NCBI GenBank assembly: GCA_034521225.1
Contig: JAXHMR010000020.1
Location: forward strand, 1-64,000
Reading direction: 5' to 3'
Length of the DNA: 64,000 nt
Source: Woeseia sp034521225
GTDB taxonomy: Bacteria > Pseudomonadota > Gammaproteobacteria > Steroidobacterales > Woeseiaceae
The notes under the pieces are model-generated. The model searched no databases. It saw only the letters and a program-made list of their open reading frames with translations, and was not told the DNA's origin. Made by a program: the position numbers and the translations under genes. Position 1 is the stretch's first letter. Each line of letters opens with the position of its first letter. Below, piece after piece: positions 55,031 to 63,902 of the stretch.

Positions 55031-57466
55031 ATGCACAGACTGATTTTGCTCGCGCTGCTTGCCGTCATGGCCAGCGGCCCGTTACAGGCCGACGACGACA
55101 TCGTCGAGCAGCTCGACAGCTTCGAGGCCATGCCCGGTTTCATCGACATGTACCTCGACGCGGATGGCGGCCGGCTCTACCTGGCCGTGGCGGACCTCGA
55201 TACGGCACTTATCTATCAGTCGTCGCTGGCACGGGGTATTGGTTCGAACGATCTCGGGCTCGACCGCGGGCAGCTCGGTGCTTCGCATCTTGCGCGGTTT
55301 GAACGGCACGGCAATCGCCTGTTGCTGATCGCCGATAATCTTGACTATCGGGCAAACAGCGATGACGGCATCGAGCAGGGCGCTGTCGAGGCGTCGTTCG
55401 CGAAATCGGTCCTGTGGGGGTTTGAAATCGCCGGCATTCGCGACGATGCTGTCATTGTCGATGCCACGGATTTCTTCCTGCACGACGCCCATGGCATCGG
55501 CCGTCGGCTGCGCGATGCCGACGAAGGCAGCTATGCAGTGGATCCCGACCGGTCCGCGATTTTCGCGCCCCGCACGAAGGCGTTTGCCGACAACTCCGAG
55601 GTCGAGGCAATCGTCACGTATAAGGGTGACCCTGCTGGCGATATCCTGCGAACCGTCGTGCCGGACCCGGCCAGCATTACCGTGCACCTGCATCATTCCT
55701 TCATTCGCCTGCCCAATGATGGCTACGAACCGCTGCCGTATGATCCGCGCGCTGGCCTGATCGGGCTAAGCTACATGAACGACGGATTCATCGATTACGC
55801 GTCACCCATCGGTACTGCGATGCGCAGCCAGTTTGCGCGACGTCACCGGCTGGAGAAAAAGGACCCGTCCGCCGCCGTCAGCGAGGCCGTCGAGCCCATC
55901 GTTTATTATGTCGATCGCGGCGCGCCCGAGCCAGTGCGTTCTGCGTTGGTCGAAGGTGCGTCGTGGTGGAGTGAAGCGTTTGAGGCCGCGGGTTACCGGG
56001 ATGCCTACCGCGTTGAGCTGTTGCCCGAAGATGCGGACCCGATGGACGTGCGCTACAACGTCATCCAGTGGGTGCACCGCTCAACGCGCGGCTGGTCGTA
56101 CGGCTCGTCCGTGCTTGATCCGCGTACCGGCGAAATCCTGAAAGGGCATGTCACGCTCGGCTCGTTGCGCGTGCGGCAGGACTACCTGATTGCCGAAGGA
56201 CTGCTGGCTCCCTACGACGGCGATGCCGTGCCGGACACGATGCTCGACATGTCTCTGGCACGCATCCGGCAGTTGTCGGCGCACGAGGTGGGTCACACGA
56301 TCGGAATCATGCACAACTTCGCGGCGAGCACACAAGGGCGCTCGTCGGTCATGGACTACCCGTTTCCGCTGATTCGTTTCGACGACGATGGTGATCTCGA
56401 CCTGAGCGATGCCTACGGTGTCGGTATCGGCGATTGGGATCGCCGCGTCGTTATGTACGCCTACCAGGACTTCACCGATGCCGTCGACGCCGATGCAGCA
56501 CGCGGTGAAATTCTTGCCGAAACTGTCGCAACGCTGAAATTTGTCGACGACAGTGATTCACGCGCTGTCGGCACAGCGCACCCTGACGGCAATTTGTGGG
56601 ACAACGGCGAGGATGCGATTGCCGAACTCGAGCATCTGTTGCGCGTGCGCGAGTATGCGCTGCGTCGTTTCTCCGCCAGCAACATCCGGCCCGGGCGCCC
56701 ACTCGCATCGCTAGAGGACGTGCTGGTGCCCATCTACCTGTTGCATCGTTACCAGCTGCAGGCGGTGGGCAAGCTGATCGGCGGCGAGTATTTCAATTAC
56801 GCGCTGCGCGGGGACGGGCAGGAAGTGCGGCGCCCGGTTACCGCCGCACGCCAGCGCGCAGCGATTGACGCCCTGCTGGCAACACTCGATCCGGCGTTAC
56901 TGGCCGTGCCCGAGCACATACTGGAGCTATTGCCGCCGCGGCCGCCCGGACACGGCAAGACCCGGGAAACGTTCCCGTCATCAACCGGCGGCACCTTCGA
57001 TCCTGTCGGTCCCGCGCGAAGCTCCATCGCGCTGACCCTCGATGTGCTGCTTGATCAGTCCCGCGCGGCGCGCCTGGTCGCAGGCGAGGCCCGTGATCCG
57101 GCAACACCGGGATTCCATGAGCTCACCGATGCGTTGATGCAGGCAACCTGGTACGCCGACCAGGCACGGGGTACCGAGGCGCTGATCAGGCAGGCGAGCG
57201 ACATGCTGGTGCTCGACCGGCTGATGAAACTGGCTGTCAAAACTGCTGCCAGTGACCCGGTACGGGCTACCGCTCTTAATGCCGTCAATGCGCTCGATGA
57301 ATGGCTGGGCCGCCAGGCACGAACCCGCGACGATCGCCTGCGCGCGCACTATGCACTGGCGCGTGAGCGCATACGCCTGCTCCGCGACGACCCGGCCGCG
57401 GTTATAGCGCTACCCGATGTCACTGTGCCGCCAGGATCCCCAATCGGTGACACTCTGATGCATTGA
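55031..57466 (+). CDS. Secreted zinc-dependent metalloprotease (DUF5117/DUF4953 type)
   Basis: 811 residues. Signal peptide ILLALLAVMASGPLQA. N-terminal DUF5117-like region (GFIDMYLDADGGRLYLAVAD), then EPIVYYVDRGAPEPVRSALV and the extended zinc motif LSAHEVGHTIGIMHNFAAS (near residue 417; HExxHxxGxxH) with downstream SSVMDYPFPLI, which includes the Met-turn. C-terminal part is helical. Metzincin-like exported peptidase, as found in protein-degrading marine bacteria. ATG 55031 behind GGGGGA, probably co-transcribed with the aminotransferase. Confidence 0.88.
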   Translation: MHRLILLALLAVMASGPLQADDDIVEQLDSFEAMPGFIDMYLDADGGRLYLAVADLDTALIYQSSLARGIGSNDLGLDRGQLGASHLARFERHGNRLLLIADNLDYRANSDDGIEQGAVEASFAKSVLWGFEIAGIRDDAVIVDATDFFLHDAHGIGRRLRDADEGSYAVDPDRSAIFAPRTKAFADNSEVEAIVTYKGDPAGDILRTVVPDPASITVHLHHSFIRLPNDGYEPLPYDPRAGLIGLSYMNDGFIDYASPIGTAMRSQFARRHRLEKKDPSAAVSEAVEPIVYYVDRGAPEPVRSALVEGASWWSEAFEAAGYRDAYRVELLPEDADPMDVRYNVIQWVHRSTRGWSYGSSVLDPRTGEILKGHVTLGSLRVRQDYLIAEGLLAPYDGDAVPDTMLDMSLARIRQLSAHEVGHTIGIMHNFAASTQGRSSVMDYPFPLIRFDDDGDLDLSDAYGVGIGDWDRRVVMYAYQDFTDAVDADAARGEILAETVATLKFVDDSDSRAVGTAHPDGNLWDNGEDAIAELEHLLRVREYALRRFSASNIRPGRPLASLEDVLVPIYLLHRYQLQAVGKLIGGEYFNYALRGDGQEVRRPVTAARQRAAIDALLATLDPALLAVPEHILELLPPRPPGHGKTRETFPSSTGGTFDPVGPARSSIALTLDVLLDQSRAARLVAGEARDPATPGFHELTDALMQATWYADQARGTEALIRQASDMLVLDRLMKLAVKTAASDPVRATALNAVNALDEWLGRQARTRDDRLRAHYALARERIRLLRDDPAAVIALPDVTVPPGSPIGDTLMH

Positions 57467-57477
57467 GGTTCGCACTG

Positions 57478-57660
57478 ACTATTCATGAACAAACTAAAGG
57501 GTGATTGGCGACGGCGCACCCCGGGGAGGGCTTTTCAGGGACTCTGTGAATACGTCCCTGTACGCTCCGTGCCGGACGTCCCTGTCCGGCACGGCCCTGA
57601 AAAGCCCTCCGCGGCACGCCGTCGCCCCTACCGCCGTGCCATTCATGAATAGTAAGGGCT
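57478..57660. repeat. Repeat family A, copy 4
   Basis: About 180 bp with more decayed ends (CTATTCATGAACAAAC and CCATTCATGAATAGTAAGG) but well-kept inner arms (GGGGAGGGCTTTTCAGGG and GGCCCTGAAAAGCCCTCC) and centre GTGCCGGACGTCCCTGTCCG. Same orientation as copy 1. Confidence 0.82.
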
Positions 57661-57665
57661 AAGCA

Positions 57666-59096
57666 GTGAACGCAACCACGGGAGTACTTGTTGCATACCT
57701 GCTGGTGCTCATCGCGCTGGCCGCCTGGAGCCGGCGCGAGACGCATTCGATGTCGGGATTCTTCCTGGCCGGCAAGAAGCTGCCGTTCTGGGTCGTTGCA
57801 TTCAGCACCAATGCGACCGGTGAAAGCGGCTGGCTGCTGCTTGGCCTGACCGGCATGGGTTTTGCTGTTGGCGCGCAGGCCTACTGGGTCGTCGTTGGCG
57901 AAGTCATTGGCATCTGGCTGTCGTGGACGCTGATCTCGCGCCGGTTGAAATGCCTGGGTGACAAGACAGACTCGCTGACGTTGCCCGATGTTATTGCGGC
58001 GCGCTTTGATGACCGGCGGCACGTACTTCGAAGCATCGCCGTATTCATCATCCTGACGATGGTCTGTGCGTATGTCACCGCGCAGATGGTTGCATCCGGC
58101 AAAGCGCTCAGCACATTCATCGACATCGACTACGGAACCGCCGTCATTGTCGGCGCCATCATTATCGTTGCCTATACCTTTGTCGGCGGATACAAGGCCG
58201 TGGCCTACACCGACGTCGTCCAGGGCGTGCTGATGCTGCTTGGCCTGATTATCGTGCCGGTGGTTGCTATCGGCGCCGCCGGCGGCTGGCAGGCCATGAC
58301 GGCGAACCTCGAAGCACAGGACCCGGCGCTGCTCAGCTTGTGGGGCCTCTTTGGCGACGGGATCCCGGGCTGGGTATTGTTCGTAAGCTTTCTCGCCATC
58401 GGCCTGCCGTTTCTCGGTGTGCCGCAGCTGATGGTGCGCTTCATGTCCATACGCGACGTTGCTGAGCTGCCGAAGGCGCGCACGATGTCGGTGATCGTCA
58501 TCCTGCTGTTCGACGCCGGTGCTGTCACGGCCGGCATGGCCGGCCGCGCGCTGTTCCCGGAGCTCGGCGACGCGGAAACGGTGTTCCCCGTGCTTGCCGC
58601 CGAACTGTTTCCACCGTTGTTTACCGGCCTGCTGATGGTGATCGTGCTGTCGGCCATCATGTCGACAGTTGATTCACTGCTATTGCTCGCGTCATCCGCT
58701 GTCGTGCGCGACACGATGCAGAAGATACTGGGCAGTACCCGGAGCGATGCGTCGCTCGCCATTTACGGCAAGCTCGTGACGATTGTGATCGGCGTCATCG
58801 GCGTCTGGTTTGCGCTGGAGGAGGTGCGTTTCATCTTCTGGTTCATATTGTTTGCGTGGTCCGGGCTGGGCGCGGCCTTTGGCCCGGTCATACTGTGCAT
58901 GCTGTATTACCGGAGGACGACGTTGCCCGGCGTCGCGGCCGGCATGCTGGGCGGTTTCCTGACCAGCGTGATCTGGGTAATTGCGATCAAGAGTCATACC
59001 TATGACCTGTTTGAAATGATTCCCGGCTTTATCGTCGGCGTCGTCCTGACATTGCTGGTATCAAGGCTGACGCTGAAGAGCCATCCGCCGCCGTAA
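57666..59096 (+). CDS. Sodium:solute symporter, SSS family (PutP-like)
   Basis: 476 residues, about 13 helices. SSS pattern: GFFLAGKKLPFWVVAFSTNA, ATGESGWLLLGLTGMGF, IIVAYTFVGGYKAVAYTDVV with the family signature, GVPQLMVRFMSIRD and VIVLSAIMSTVDSLLLLASS with the Na+-site serines. This arrangement is most like proline symporters. GTG start at 57666 directly after repeat A copy 4. It would use the sodium gradient that NhaC-type antiporters help maintain. Confidence 0.9.
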   Translation: MNATTGVLVAYLLVLIALAAWSRRETHSMSGFFLAGKKLPFWVVAFSTNATGESGWLLLGLTGMGFAVGAQAYWVVVGEVIGIWLSWTLISRRLKCLGDKTDSLTLPDVIAARFDDRRHVLRSIAVFIILTMVCAYVTAQMVASGKALSTFIDIDYGTAVIVGAIIIVAYTFVGGYKAVAYTDVVQGVLMLLGLIIVPVVAIGAAGGWQAMTANLEAQDPALLSLWGLFGDGIPGWVLFVSFLAIGLPFLGVPQLMVRFMSIRDVAELPKARTMSVIVILLFDAGAVTAGMAGRALFPELGDAETVFPVLAAELFPPLFTGLLMVIVLSAIMSTVDSLLLLASSAVVRDTMQKILGSTRSDASLAIYGKLVTIVIGVIGVWFALEEVRFIFWFILFAWSGLGAAFGPVILCMLYYRRTTLPGVAAGMLGGFLTSVIWVIAIKSHTYDLFEMIPGFIVGVVLTLLVSRLTLKSHPPP

Positions 59097-59109
59097 TCGA
59101 CGGTACCCC

Positions 59110-59366
59110 GTCATTGCGAGGCGCGCAGCGCCGTGGCAATCTCGTTCCGGCCGTCGTCGCGAGGCGCGCAGCGCCGTGGCGATCTCGATCCGGTTGGCAG
59201 AGTCACGGGCATTGCAAGTATCGCCACGTCGCTGCGCTCCTCGCGATGACGGTGTGGCGGTGCTGTCGTTGCGAGGCGCGTAGCGCCGTGGCAATCTCGT
59301 TCCGATTGGCAGAGTCACGGGCATTGCAAGATCGCCACGTCGCTGCGCTCCTCGCGATGACGGTGT
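59110..59366. repeat. Repeat family C cluster 1
   Basis: Five copies of a roughly 35-bp unit with core CATTGCGAGGCGCGCAGCGC and GTGGCAATCTCG, three forward (59110, 59157, 59265) and two inverted (about 59221 and 59331), separated by a conserved spacer GGCAGAGTCACGGGCATTGC. Forward and inverted copies can pair as long hairpins. Similar short CGTCATTGCGAGG repeats are widespread in bacterial genomes. No gene lies in this gap. Confidence 0.85.
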
Positions 59367-59434
59367 GGCGGTGCCGCCTTGTGTGGCACGCACGTTTAGA
59401 ACCACCACACTGACCGTAGGAGGCATGACCACCG

Positions 59435-59881
59435 ATGAAAACGTCACTGACAATACTGGCTGTATTTTGTGTACTCGCTGCATTGCTGGCGGTCGCTCGC
59501 GAGAGCGCTGCACCAGTGCCTGCGCAAATGACCAGGGCGGACCTGGCAGGGGAACTGTTCACGCACGAGGACATGGTCCGGACCGTGTCGGGCGGCAACA
59601 CGACACTGGACATTACGTCGCTCAAAAGCAGTGACGGCAAGTTTGCATCCGGCCTGTACCGCTCCGGCAAGGTGCGTGCGGAGATCGGTGAGCCCTACGG
59701 TGTCGACGAGTTCATGTATTTCCTCGAAGGCGGCGTAACGCTGACGTCGGCCGACGGCACCGTGCAGGTCATCGAGGCCGGCGAGGCGGTCACGATACCG
59801 AAGGAATGGACCGGTGTCTGGGACACGGACGGCTATACGAAGATCTGGGTGATCTATTCGGCGGACGGTTCGGGGCTGTAG
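59435..59881 (+). CDS. Secreted cupin-domain protein
   Basis: 148 residues: signal peptide ILAVFCVLAALLAVARES, then a small cupin of the DUF861/Cupin_3 type (FASGLYRSGKVRAEIGEPYG, DEFMYFLEGGVTLTSADG, VIEAGEAVTIPKEWTGVWDT). The metal-binding histidines of many cupins are replaced, as is usual in this subfamily. ATG 59435 with GGAGG upstream. Ends one base before the amidohydrolase gene, so they form an operon. Confidence 0.83.
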   Translation: MKTSLTILAVFCVLAALLAVARESAAPVPAQMTRADLAGELFTHEDMVRTVSGGNTTLDITSLKSSDGKFASGLYRSGKVRAEIGEPYGVDEFMYFLEGGVTLTSADGTVQVIEAGEAVTIPKEWTGVWDTDGYTKIWVIYSADGSGL

Positions 59882-59882
59882 C

Positions 59883-61637
59883 ATGAAGGTGCAAATCTGT
59901 CGTGCGCGCCGGCAGTACCGGCCTTCATCTGTGCTGCTCCTGCAATGCGTTGCCGGGCTGGCGTTCCTCATCGCCGGCTGCTCTGCGGATACAGATCCCG
60001 GCGTCGATACAGTATTCGTCAACGGCGCCGTCTATACCCTTGATGAAGCGAATCCGTGGGCCGAAGCGGTCGCAACCGACGACGGCACTATCGCCTACGT
60101 GGGCGACAGCGACGGCGCGCGCGCACTGGCCGGCAGTGCAACCAACGTCATCGATCTCGAGGGCAGGATGTTGCTGCCGGGCTTTATTGACACGCACATG
60201 CACCCGATCTCGGGCGGTGCCTACGCAAAGGCGCTGTCTCTCGATACCTACGGCAGCGTTGCCGACTGGGTTGCCGCGATTGGCGACTATGCCGAAGCGC
60301 ATCCCGACAAGCCGCTACTGTTTGGCTACGGGTTTCTCGCCAGCACCTTCGGGCCGCAGGGTCCGACGCGGCAGTTGATCGATGATGTCGTTCCCGATCG
60401 CCCGGTACTGATCATGGACGAAGGGTTTCACGGTGCGTGGGCAAATTCGCGAGCGCTGGAGCTGCTGAACATTACACGTGACACGACTGACCCGGTTCCC
60501 GGCTTCAGCTATTACAAGCGTGATGAAAAGGGTGATGCTACCGGTTATCTGCTTGAAGGCACGGCGGGGTTGGCGATGGAAAGCCTGAACGTCATCACTG
60601 AAGATATCATCGTGGACGGCACTGCCCATGTCATCGATACCTTGAATCGGTACGGCGTTACATCCGTATTCGACGCCGGCGCGATCGGTTACGAGGAGTC
60701 GCTCGACACCATCCTCGAACGTCTCGAAGAAGGCGGCGACCTGACGGTCCGGATCGTTGGTTCCTACCGGCCGAGGGGACCCGGCGATGTGCCACAGGCG
60801 ATCGCGCGGACGAAGCAATGGAGCGAACGGCTGCGCGGCGACCGGTATCATTACCGCGTGCTGAAGATCATGCATGACGGTACCGTCGAGAGCCGGACCG
60901 CCGCGATGTTCGAGGACTACCAGGGCGAACCCGGTAACAGCGGCGAGACCGTCTACACCGCGGAACAGATGTCGACGATGGTGGCGGGCGCCGCGGCCGA
61001 AGGCATTGATGTGCACATACATGCGCTCGGCGAACGCGCCGTGAACGATGCACTGAACGCCATCGCCGTGGCCAGGAATGACCACCCGGCAAGCCGCTCG
61101 CGCTACGCTATCTGCCACATCCAGGTCATTACCGACCAGGACCTGCCGCGTTTTGCCGAACTTGACGTAATCGCGCAGAGCACACCGTTATGGGCGTCCT
61201 ACGATACCTACGGCGAGCAGTTCGTCAGCGAAGACCAGTTCAACCGCTACTGGCGGTTCGCGAGCCTGCGTGACCTGGGCGTACGGCTGACATTTGGCAG
61301 CGACTACCCGGCCAGCGGCGCCGGCATGCTGGGCATGTCCCCGGTCGTGCAGATGGAGATCGGCCACACGCGCCAGAATGCCGGCGAGCCGCAGGCGCCG
61401 GTACAGCCGCGGGAAACAGAGCGGCTCGACCTCGCCACCCTGATTCGGGGCTACACGCTGGATGCGGCCTGGCAGCTGCACATGGAAGACAGCATCGGCT
61501 CGGTCGAGGCCGGCAAGAAGGCGGATCTGGTCGTGCTCGACCGCAACCTGTTCGAGACGGATCGCTACGAGATACACGAGGCGCTCGTGGACCTCACGAT
61601 GCTGGACGGCGAGGTCGTCTACCGTCGCGGGGACTGA
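59883..61637 (+). CDS. Amidohydrolase-3 family lipoprotein, second copy
   Basis: 584 residues. Lipobox GLAFLIAGCSAD. Metal motifs MLLPGFIDTHMHPISGGAY, MDEGFHGAWANSRALELL, VLKIMHDGTVESRTAAMFED, VHIHALGERAVNDALNAI, YAICHIQVITDQDLP and LTFGSDYPASGAG. C-terminal LATLIRGYTLDAAWQLHMED and GKKADLVVLDRN. Domain order equals that of the protein at 46549, but sequence motifs differ enough that the two are not recent duplicates. Translationally close to the cupin gene. Substrate unknown. Confidence 0.88.
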   Translation: MKVQICRARRQYRPSSVLLLQCVAGLAFLIAGCSADTDPGVDTVFVNGAVYTLDEANPWAEAVATDDGTIAYVGDSDGARALAGSATNVIDLEGRMLLPGFIDTHMHPISGGAYAKALSLDTYGSVADWVAAIGDYAEAHPDKPLLFGYGFLASTFGPQGPTRQLIDDVVPDRPVLIMDEGFHGAWANSRALELLNITRDTTDPVPGFSYYKRDEKGDATGYLLEGTAGLAMESLNVITEDIIVDGTAHVIDTLNRYGVTSVFDAGAIGYEESLDTILERLEEGGDLTVRIVGSYRPRGPGDVPQAIARTKQWSERLRGDRYHYRVLKIMHDGTVESRTAAMFEDYQGEPGNSGETVYTAEQMSTMVAGAAAEGIDVHIHALGERAVNDALNAIAVARNDHPASRSRYAICHIQVITDQDLPRFAELDVIAQSTPLWASYDTYGEQFVSEDQFNRYWRFASLRDLGVRLTFGSDYPASGAGMLGMSPVVQMEIGHTRQNAGEPQAPVQPRETERLDLATLIRGYTLDAAWQLHMEDSIGSVEAGKKADLVVLDRNLFETDRYEIHEALVDLTMLDGEVVYRRGD

Positions 61638-61669
61638 CGGGCGCCGTCCCCTGCGCCGCCCGCAGCCCC

Positions 61670-61850
61670 GTCATCGCGAGGCGCGAAGCGACGTGGCGAT
61701 CTCGAACAGTTTGCAGAGTCACGATCCTTGCGAGATCGCCACGGCGCTGCGCGCCTCGCGATGACGGGGTGTTACGCGCCTCGCGATGACGGGGTGTTAC
61801 GCGCCTCGCGATGACGGGGTGTTACGCGCCTCGCGACGACGGGCGTCACG
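61670..61850. repeat. Repeat family C cluster 2 with 25-bp tandem repeat
   Basis: One forward unit (GTCATCGCGAGGCGCGAAGC) and one inverted unit, then the 25-bp sequence starting GCGCCTCGCGATGACGGGGT repeated three times exactly (61751, 61776, 61801) and a fourth time with changes (61826). The tandem looks like amplification of half a family C unit. Confidence 0.88.
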
Positions 61851-61935
61851 CCCGCCGTTTTCCGCAACAGGGTGTAACCTTTTTGCGCCGCTGCCCCTAT
61901 AAGACTGTACAACCCCCCTGAATCCGGAAACCGCC

Positions 61936-62850
61936 ATGAGAATGTTTGTATTCCTGTTTGCAATAGTGGGCCTCGCGCCGGGCGCCGGTGCCGCCGTCAA
62001 TGCCGCCGATTTCCCGGCGGGTACGGTCTGGTACCTGCACGCCGACCTCGAGCGCATGCGGGCCACAGAGTCCGGTGCCAGCATGTACAGCTGGCTGAAC
62101 GGCGAAATATTTGTCGAGATCAACGACGAGGTCGGAATCGACCTGAATCGCGAAGTTGAACGGCTTACCGCCTGGTCGCATGACCAGCTCGGTACCGTGA
62201 TCGTCGTAGAAGGGCCGGTCACACGCGAAACACGCGACAAGCTGCTGGCAATAGTCACGCTGCAGGCAAAGTACGACGTGCACGAATTCTCCGGGAAGAC
62301 GTATTACTTCGCGAGCGACGGGCCTGGCATGACACAAGATAACGGACCGCTTCGGGACCTCGATGAGTCCGCCTACTTCAGTTTTGACGTTCCCGGCAAG
62401 ATGATCGTCGCGTCACAGGAGGGGCAGATGCACGAGCTGCTCACAAACAACGGCAGGATTGCCGGCGGCGGCAGCCATAACGGGGCGCTGTTTGTCCTGA
62501 GTGCCGACCGGGAGTTCGTCAAGGCCGGCTTGCGTACCGAACACTTTGCAGGCAGCGAGGACAGCTGGGATTCGAACATCCTGCGCAACACGGAGCAGGC
62601 GGCATTCATGCTGTCCGACCGCGGCGGCATGCTGGCGTTTGACCTGCAGTTGAAATCAAAGGATCCGCGGATGGCGCAATCGATAGGCAGTATAGTCAAC
62701 GGACTGGTCAGCCTGCAGATGTTCAACGCTGACCTCGATCCCGACGTGCGCGCCCTGATAGAAAATACGCGCATCAAGGTTGAAGATGCGATGCTGAACC
62801 TGAGTGCGGTTATCGATCCGAAACTGCTCATGCGGATTATCGAGAAATAA
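61936..62850 (+). CDS. Secreted protein of unknown function
   Basis: 304 residues with signal peptide MRMFVFLFAIVGLAPGAGA. Mature protein starts AVNAADFPAGTVWYLHADLE and contains DLNREVERLTAWSHDQLGTV, FSFDVPGKMIVASQEGQMH and LSDRGGMLAFDLQLKSKDPR. No cysteines or catalytic motifs stand out. The layout resembles exported proteins that sit upstream of ECF sigma operons, but I know no family. The sigma factor gene starts 40 bases downstream. Confidence 0.7.
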   Translation: MRMFVFLFAIVGLAPGAGAAVNAADFPAGTVWYLHADLERMRATESGASMYSWLNGEIFVEINDEVGIDLNREVERLTAWSHDQLGTVIVVEGPVTRETRDKLLAIVTLQAKYDVHEFSGKTYYFASDGPGMTQDNGPLRDLDESAYFSFDVPGKMIVASQEGQMHELLTNNGRIAGGGSHNGALFVLSADREFVKAGLRTEHFAGSEDSWDSNILRNTEQAAFMLSDRGGMLAFDLQLKSKDPRMAQSIGSIVNGLVSLQMFNADLDPDVRALIENTRIKVEDAMLNLSAVIDPKLLMRIIEK

Positions 62851-62890
62851 ACGGGACGGACAGCTATGCCCGAACGGCAACCGGATCCGT

Positions 62891-63448
62891 ATGAACGTGA
62901 CTGAAGATGAACAACTGGTCGCCGGAGCGCTTGCGGGAAATGATGCGGCATTCGGCATGCTGGTTGATCGCTACCAGGAACGCCTGCTCCGGTTCCTGCA
63001 GACCCGCAGCCGTTGCCGGGCCGATGCGGAGGACGCGTTGCAGGACACGCTGATCAATGCCTACCGGTATCTCACGAGCTATAATCCGCGCTGGCGCTTT
63101 AGCACCTGGATCTACCGGATCGCAATCCGTGAAGCAGCAAGGAATGCCACGGTTGCAGCGACAGTACCGGCTGACGACATTGCCGCTGCCGATGACCCGC
63201 TGGCAAGCTGTATCGCGGCCGGCGAGCGGGAGAACCTGTGGCTGACGGCAAAGCGCCTGCTGCCACCGGACATGTTTACCGCCCTGTGGCTGCATTATGC
63301 CGAGGACATGCCGGTGTCCGATATTGCGCGGTCGATGGATCGTTCAATGCCGTGGACGAAGGTCGCCCTGCATCGGGGACGGCGCCGTCTGCGGCTCGCA
63401 ATGGCGGAGACAGAAACCGAGCAATCTAAAAGTGAAGCCTATGGATAA
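62891..63448 (+). CDS. ECF-type RNA polymerase sigma factor
   Basis: 185 residues. Region 2: EDEQLVAGALAGNDAAFGML, VDRYQERLLRFLQTR, ADAEDALQDTLINAYRYL and WRFSTWIYRIAIREA; region 4: LPPDMFTALWLHYAEDMPVS and MDRSMPWTKVALHRGRRRL. ATG 62891 is preferred to a longer in-frame extension overlapping the previous gene. Its stop overlaps the start of the next gene by eight bases, the usual layout for a sigma/anti-sigma pair. Confidence 0.92.
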   Translation: MNVTEDEQLVAGALAGNDAAFGMLVDRYQERLLRFLQTRSRCRADAEDALQDTLINAYRYLTSYNPRWRFSTWIYRIAIREAARNATVAATVPADDIAAADDPLASCIAAGERENLWLTAKRLLPPDMFTALWLHYAEDMPVSDIARSMDRSMPWTKVALHRGRRRLRLAMAETETEQSKSEAYG

Positions 63449-63848
63449 GCTTGACCGACAACTGAAAGATGATGCCGCGGCAATCGACGCGCAGGTGACG
63501 CCCGCGCTACGGCTGCGCATCGATGCATCCCTGCGTGGCGTGCGGCCGGCGTCGGGCGCCGCCGGGCACCTGACGCGGCGCCGCTGGCGCCTCGGCCCGC
63601 TCGGTGGTCTTGCGGGCGTTGCGGCGGCGGGGCTGCTGCTGGCGGTCCTGCTGCGGCAGCCGGAGACGCCGCCAGAAGTGCAGTTGTCGCCAACACCCGC
63701 TTTCGTACTGCAGTCACCGCCCGTTGTCCCGCTTACGGTACGTCAGGCTGGCTTGACGCGGCCGCTGCGGGTGGAGCTCGAGTCGTTGCAGGCCGACCTC
63801 GAAAAGGTCAGGGAGACGGTCGAACGCGACCTCGGCGTCACGCTGTAA
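63441..63848 (+). CDS. Probable anti-sigma factor, single-pass membrane protein
   Basis: 135 residues: short cytoplasmic helix MDKLDRQLKDDAAAIDAQVT, an Arg-rich segment RRRWRLG, one transmembrane helix GLAGVAAAGLLLAVLLRQ and a periplasmic tail that is proline-rich and then coiled-coil-like (LRVELESLQADLEKVRETVE). No zinc-binding HxxxCxxC motif, so it is not a ZAS-type anti-sigma factor. Role inferred from the ATG overlapping the sigma gene stop. Confidence 0.72.
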   Translation: MDKLDRQLKDDAAAIDAQVTPALRLRIDASLRGVRPASGAAGHLTRRRWRLGPLGGLAGVAAAGLLLAVLLRQPETPPEVQLSPTPAFVLQSPPVVPLTVRQAGLTRPLRVELESLQADLEKVRETVERDLGVTL

Positions 63849-63902
63849 CAGGATCCCGCATTCAAGCGGAATCGAGGCCGCGGGCACAGCGCACGCCAGC
63901 CC

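Noticed and set aside
59110..61850. The repeat clusters as a CRISPR array
   Set aside because: Units occur in both orientations, spacers are repeated rather than unique, and there are no cas genes.
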